Notes under the pieces: model-generated
Seen by the model: only the letters and a program-made list of their open reading frames with translations
What the model was told of the DNA's origin: nothing
Databases searched by the model: none
Shown here: positions 61,193 to 64,000 of the stretch, piece after piece
Position numbering within the stretch: position 1 is the first letter of the stretch
Layout of the letters: each line of letters begins with the position of its first letter
Made by a program: the position numbers and the translations under genes
Assembly (NCBI GenBank): GCA_003513495.1
Contig: DOPM01000048.1
Span: forward strand, 46,435 to 110,434
Length of the DNA stretch: 64,000 bases
Direction: 5' to 3'
DNA from: Desulfosporosinus sp.
GTDB taxonomy: Bacteria; Bacillota; Desulfitobacteriia; Desulfitobacteriales; Desulfitobacteriaceae

Positions 61193-61236
61193 AGGGACGG
61201 TTCTTGGTTCCATAAACGGAACCAAGAACCGTCCCT
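61193..61236. repeat. Perfect 19-bp palindromic stem, likely bidirectional terminator
   Basis: AGGGACGGTTCTTGGTTCC (61193-61211) is exactly complementary to GGAACCAAGAACCGTCCCT (61218-61236) around ATAAAC. A fragment, AAGAACCGTCCC, also occurs at about 16338, and the loop of the stem at 45291 carries a related GGTTCC. It lies between convergent genes, so it may end both transcripts, but it looks like a mobile repeat too. Confidence 0.65.
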
Positions 61237-61274
61237 TAATGCCCTTCTCTTACCCTTGAAAACTATTTGTAGCG

Positions 61275-62219
61275 CTACTTTTTCCCGAACACTATCTCTA
61301 ACTTGTTAATCTCACCTTTAGGTTGATCCCCTGTAATGAGAAGATCTGCTTCTACAGTGAAATTTCCACGAGAGTTTTGAATTTTTCCCTCAAGATTCCA
61401 CTTCGGCCAGTCTGAGTCTCCGACTAAAACCGTATCACTATCACTGATCGCTTTTCCATTCAGCTTGATATTCTTAAGTTTTACAGCCGAATCAGATTCT
61501 CGATTTAAGAGCATAAATTGAATTGCATCGAAATCTGCATCCTTTACCGTATCATACTCTGCCCGATATTCATATTCAGCATTAAGTTCGACCCAAACCT
61601 TCCCATCCTCTGCATCATACCCAAAACGCACCTTATTCTGTTCTTCCCAATCCCCATACGGTTTTTCCCCATCAATTGTGGTTCCACGATAGAAGTTAAT
61701 CGAAGTACGATCCGATGTACCAAGATTTTCTTGAGCATCCGTCAAATACACCTCAGCGCTTGTGGCTAGGTTATTGAAATTTAAAAATCTAACCGCTCCA
61801 TAGGTTGTATCTAGATCCTGATTCGTAGTATAAAGATGGACATTCTCAGTTTCTTCAACATCATCGACTACTTCAAGACCATCTATGGAATAATTCAGTT
61901 GTTTTACAACATTTCCGCCACGATTAATAACGTTGATTAGTATGGAATCCCCATTAGCTAAATTTCCGTTTTCCCCCCCGACTACCTCAAAATCGAAGAC
62001 GGGATCATTATCGATAATTAGTACTTTTCCGTTATTTTTCTCTAGATCAATATCAAACCTGCTCCACATAGCATTCATATGTTTATTCTGATCAGTTTTT
62101 CCCTTCCCAAAGCTCTTCATCTTAGCGGAGTCTTCCACCCCTTTTGCTAAGGCAGCAGATGGAAGTGCTAAGAGCGAAATTAATAAAATAGGGACCAATT
62201 TTTTCATAACCTTTTTCAA
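61275..62219 (-). CDS. Secreted hypothetical protein, predicted beta-sandwich
   Basis: This 314-residue protein has a signal peptide (ending SAALAKG), then alternating beta-strand patterns (KVLIIDNDPVFDFEVVGGENGNLANGDSILINVINRGGNVVKQLNYSIDG). No catalytic motif or wall anchor is seen. It ends NKLEIVFGKK. I do not recognise the family; the NGDSILINV and LNRESDSAVKLKNIKLNG segments look like carbohydrate- or wall-facing beta domains. The start is TTG behind GGGGAGG. A leader hairpin lies at 62247-62276. Confidence 0.75.
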   Translation of the reverse strand: MKKVMKKLVPILLISLLALPSAALAKGVEDSAKMKSFGKGKTDQNKHMNAMWSRFDIDLEKNNGKVLIIDNDPVFDFEVVGGENGNLANGDSILINVINRGGNVVKQLNYSIDGLEVVDDVEETENVHLYTTNQDLDTTYGAVRFLNFNNLATSAEVYLTDAQENLGTSDRTSINFYRGTTIDGEKPYGDWEEQNKVRFGYDAEDGKVWVELNAEYEYRAEYDTVKDADFDAIQFMLLNRESDSAVKLKNIKLNGKAISDSDTVLVGDSDWPKWNLEGKIQNSRGNFTVEADLLITGDQPKGEINKLEIVFGKK

Positions 62220-62246
62220 TTGATATACCTCCCCTTAAATTCATGC

Positions 62247-62276
62247 GAGGCCGTCTTAGATGGACGATATTGCCTC
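62247..62276 (-). other. Hairpin in the leader of the secreted hypothetical gene
   Basis: GAGGC-CGTC pairs with GACG..GCCTC with a five-base bulge. It ends about 15 bases before the ribosome site and does not cover it. It does not match a c-di-GMP riboswitch as I know it. Confidence 0.4.
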
Positions 62277-62471
62277 TCACTAATTATTTAGTTCCTCGCT
62301 AGGTATTTTGAGGGGGTACTTTAAATAATTATCCATTATTATCCAACAGATTATGATAGGGAACGACAAAATAATACCCTATGTTACAAACATCTAAGGT
62401 ATCTTATCAAAAGTTATAATTTATAATACTTCCACCTAATGAAAACTGGATGGTTCTTGAAAGCAAATAAA

Positions 62472-62503
62472 AGCCGATAATTCCACGCGAGAAATTATCG
62501 GCT
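62472..62503 (-). terminator. Terminator after the DUF5667 gene
   Basis: A perfect 11-bp stem, AGCCGATAATT / AATTATCGGCT. On the minus strand TTTTATTTGC follows. Confidence 0.8.
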
Positions 62504-62552
62504 AACTTATGCTAAAGTATGCTTAGCTTGCTTAGTCTTGACTTGACCTGAC

Positions 62553-62580
62553 TAGCTTAGCTTAGCTTAGCTTAGCTTAG
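62553..62580. repeat. Pentanucleotide tandem repeat (AGCTT)n
   Basis: AGCTT repeats about five times in AGCTTAGCTTAGCTTAGCTT and the bases after it, with diverged copies just before (62517-62552, GCTTAG, CTTGAC). It lies in the 3' untranslated part of the DUF5667 gene, 26 bases past its stop. Confidence 0.75.
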
Positions 62581-62606
62581 TTTGATTTAACTTTTGGCTA
62601 TGTTTT

Positions 62607-63986
62607 TTATCTTTCATTGCCTCCTGATTTATCTCCCTTTTCTCGCTCTTTAGAAGCCTTTTGCTGAGTTTTCTCTCCAGCTTGCTTCTGGGCAGAGTTA
62701 CTGGAACTTTGATCTTTTTCTTTCAAGGCACTCTTCTCTGATTCTTTTTGAAGTTTTTCTTTCAGTACTTCTACTTCTGCTTGTGCTTCATCTTTTGCTT
62801 CATCTTTTGCTTTTGCTTTTGCTTTTGCTTCTGCTTCTGCTTCTGCTTCTGCTTCTGCTTCAGCTTTAGTTTTATCTTTAGCTGGATCTATAGATTTAAC
62901 TTCAGGTTTTTGATTTGACACATCTTTAGACTGGTTTTTATCCTCAACTTTAGCTTTTAGCTTTTGTGCTTGCTGCTTGGTTGGTTCAAATTCTGAGTTT
63001 GCTTCTGATTTTGCCTTTGTCACTTTACCTTTTGCGTCTAAAACTAAGGACTGACGATTGGAATCTGTCGTTAGCGCCATGGTATTGAAGGCTGCGCTCG
63101 GGGTAGCTGCTATAGCTTCTTCCTCTAACTGACCATTCTCAAGAACTTGGTCGAGGTTTTCTAAAGCGACTACCTCTTCCTCAGTTAATTCACTCTCTTC
63201 TAAGTCTTCGGTTGCTCTTTTCAGTTCTTTAGCAACCCTTTGTTGCTCCTTTTTATCCATCTTGGCAATGCTTTTTTCCATGGAGCGTACAATGTTTACC
63301 GCAACTCTTTGGGCAGCTTGGGGCGGAAGCTTATCTAAGAGGCCTCCTAAGGTTTGAACATTATTAGCCTGAGTTGTACTGAGCGCAGTCTCAAGTTTTT
63401 GTTTGATTTCGGAATCTGTTTGAGTTAGTTGATCTACAAAAGCCTCAGCCTCAGCGACTTTCGCGGTGTAGGCTTTAAGGGCGCCTTCAGCTTCTTCAGT
63501 ATCTCCCTTCTCAATCAATGCCCCAGCTTCTGCAATTCTCTCAAGGGCTTGTTCCTCCAGAAGCTCTGTTTTCTTCACGGGATCAAACGTCAAAACTACT
63601 TGAAGTTTCTCAATCAAGGTTGTCAGCCAATAAAAAGGGGAATCCGGAAGTGTACCGGGTGAAATGACTTCTCCGTCTTCATTAAGCACCGGAGGCAGAT
63701 CCTCATCAACGCTTTCTGTGCCCTCAGGAGCTTCACCAGTTTCGTTTTCAGCCATATCTTCAGGTTCATTAGTCTCAGTCTCTTCTTCAACATTTGTCCC
63801 TTCAATATCAGTGATAATTTCAGCGTCTGTACTAGGTTCTGTCGTAGTCTCCTCATTGGGGGTAGGCGTGGTTTCTTCCACTTCTACAGATGGAATCGTC
63901 TCGGCAAAAGCGAGAGGGGCACTTATTGGCATGACACAGAGAGCTAAGGTTAAAGCTATGGCAAGTCTCTTTTTTAGCATATCCAT
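62607..63986 (-). CDS. Secreted DUF5667-domain protein with charged low-complexity tail
   Basis: This 459-residue protein has a signal peptide (ending AFAET), an acidic Glu/Thr-rich stretch (30-105), a DUF5667 domain (about 112-235; LPDSPFYWLTTLIEKLQVVLTFDPVKKTELLEEQALERIAEA), a helical part, and a Lys/Glu/Ala tail with (AE)n and (AK)n runs (about 368-400). DUF5667 proteins are secreted, helical, and of unknown function, often near sigma-factor or spore genes. ATG at 63986 is used because AAGGAG is 8 bases before it; a GTG three codons up overlaps that site. The gene continues to within 14 bases of the window's end. Confidence 0.82.
   Translation of the reverse strand: MDMLKKRLAIALTLALCVMPISAPLAFAETIPSVEVEETTPTPNEETTTEPSTDAEIITDIEGTNVEEETETNEPEDMAENETGEAPEGTESVDEDLPPVLNEDGEVISPGTLPDSPFYWLTTLIEKLQVVLTFDPVKKTELLEEQALERIAEAGALIEKGDTEEAEGALKAYTAKVAEAEAFVDQLTQTDSEIKQKLETALSTTQANNVQTLGGLLDKLPPQAAQRVAVNIVRSMEKSIAKMDKKEQQRVAKELKRATEDLEESELTEEEVVALENLDQVLENGQLEEEAIAATPSAAFNTMALTTDSNRQSLVLDAKGKVTKAKSEANSEFEPTKQQAQKLKAKVEDKNQSKDVSNQKPEVKSIDPAKDKTKAEAEAEAEAEAEAKAKAKAKDEAKDEAQAEVEVLKEKLQKESEKSALKEKDQSSSNSAQKQAGEKTQQKASKEREKGDKSGGNER
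62794..62865. repeat. Hexanucleotide tandem repeat inside the DUF5667 gene
   Basis: GCTTTT three times, then GCTTCT five times, then GCTTCA, preceded by related GCTTCATCTTTT units, encode the (AK)/(AE) runs of the tail. Units of six keep the frame, so length changes would vary the tail but not break the gene. Confidence 0.8.
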
Positions 63987-64000
63987 CCTATTCACTCCTT

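Noticed and set aside
62247..62276. c-di-GMP riboswitch before the secreted hypothetical gene
   Set aside because: Only one bulged hairpin is seen; the conserved GEMM core is not present.

Overview
The window looks like a chromosomal segment of an anaerobic, spore-forming Gram-positive bacterium of the class Clostridia. A relative of Desulfosporosinus or Desulfitobacterium (Peptococcaceae) is the best guess. Support comes from strong AGGAGG ribosome sites with many TTG/GTG starts, Spo0B beside obgE and the L21-Prp-L27 operon, a Spo0E-like phosphatase, non-pyrrolysine MttB-family corrinoid methyltransferases, CWB2 cell-wall proteins and sigma-54 regulation. No rRNA, tRNA, CRISPR array or prophage was seen.

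Layout. 0.2-8.8 kb: PIN/PhoH ATPase, a CWB2 lipoprotein, then leuS, rsfS, yqeK, an RRM protein and nadD. 8.9-14.9 kb: an Fsr-type MFS exporter, two ABC-F ATPases, small proteins and a Spo0E-like protein. 15-25.2 kb: a catabolic block with imidazolonepropionase, urocanate hydratase, a corrinoid protein, two MttB-like methyltransferases, a MetH-activation-like protein and a 4Fe-4S protein. 25.7-30.7 kb: an OpuB/OpuC-type quaternary-amine ABC importer whose operon is split by a TnpB element. 31-33.4 kb: a PAS sigma-54 activator and an orphan FAD subunit of a molybdenum hydroxylase. 34.2-40.2 kb: yhbY, a MacA/MacB-like pair, obgE, spo0B, rpmA, prp and rplU. 40.7-48.3 kb: small membrane proteins, a CWB2/Ig/LRR surface protein, PutP and a complete glycine-betaine-type ABC importer. 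48.5-50.8 kb: a three-gene DUF2589 cassette of unknown function. 50.9-59.3 kb: an operon of an NHL/CWB2 protein, a CHASE2 adenylate cyclase and a giant FecR/Fn3 protein. 59.5-64 kb: DUF3307, GAF-HD-GYP, and two secreted proteins.

How the genes may work together. The most interesting region is 15-33 kb. Two good sigma-54 promoters (GG-N10-GC) were found by eye, one ahead of the mttB/corrinoid/hut block and one ahead of the importer operon, with a sigma-54 activator immediately upstream. This suggests one regulon for uptake and degradation of a methylated (quaternary) amine. Urocanate-pathway enzymes are present but no histidine ammonia-lyase is, so a histidine-derived betaine (hercynine or an ergothioneine-like compound) is a testable candidate substrate. 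This is inference. The block separates yhbY/obgE from nadD/yqeK/rsfS, which commonly lie together in Firmicutes.

Two other candidates for undescribed systems are the DUF2589 three-gene cassette and the FecR / CHASE2-cyclase / NHL-CWB2 operon. Several structured intergenic repeat families also occur and are listed separately. All identifications are from reading the sequence; no searches were run.
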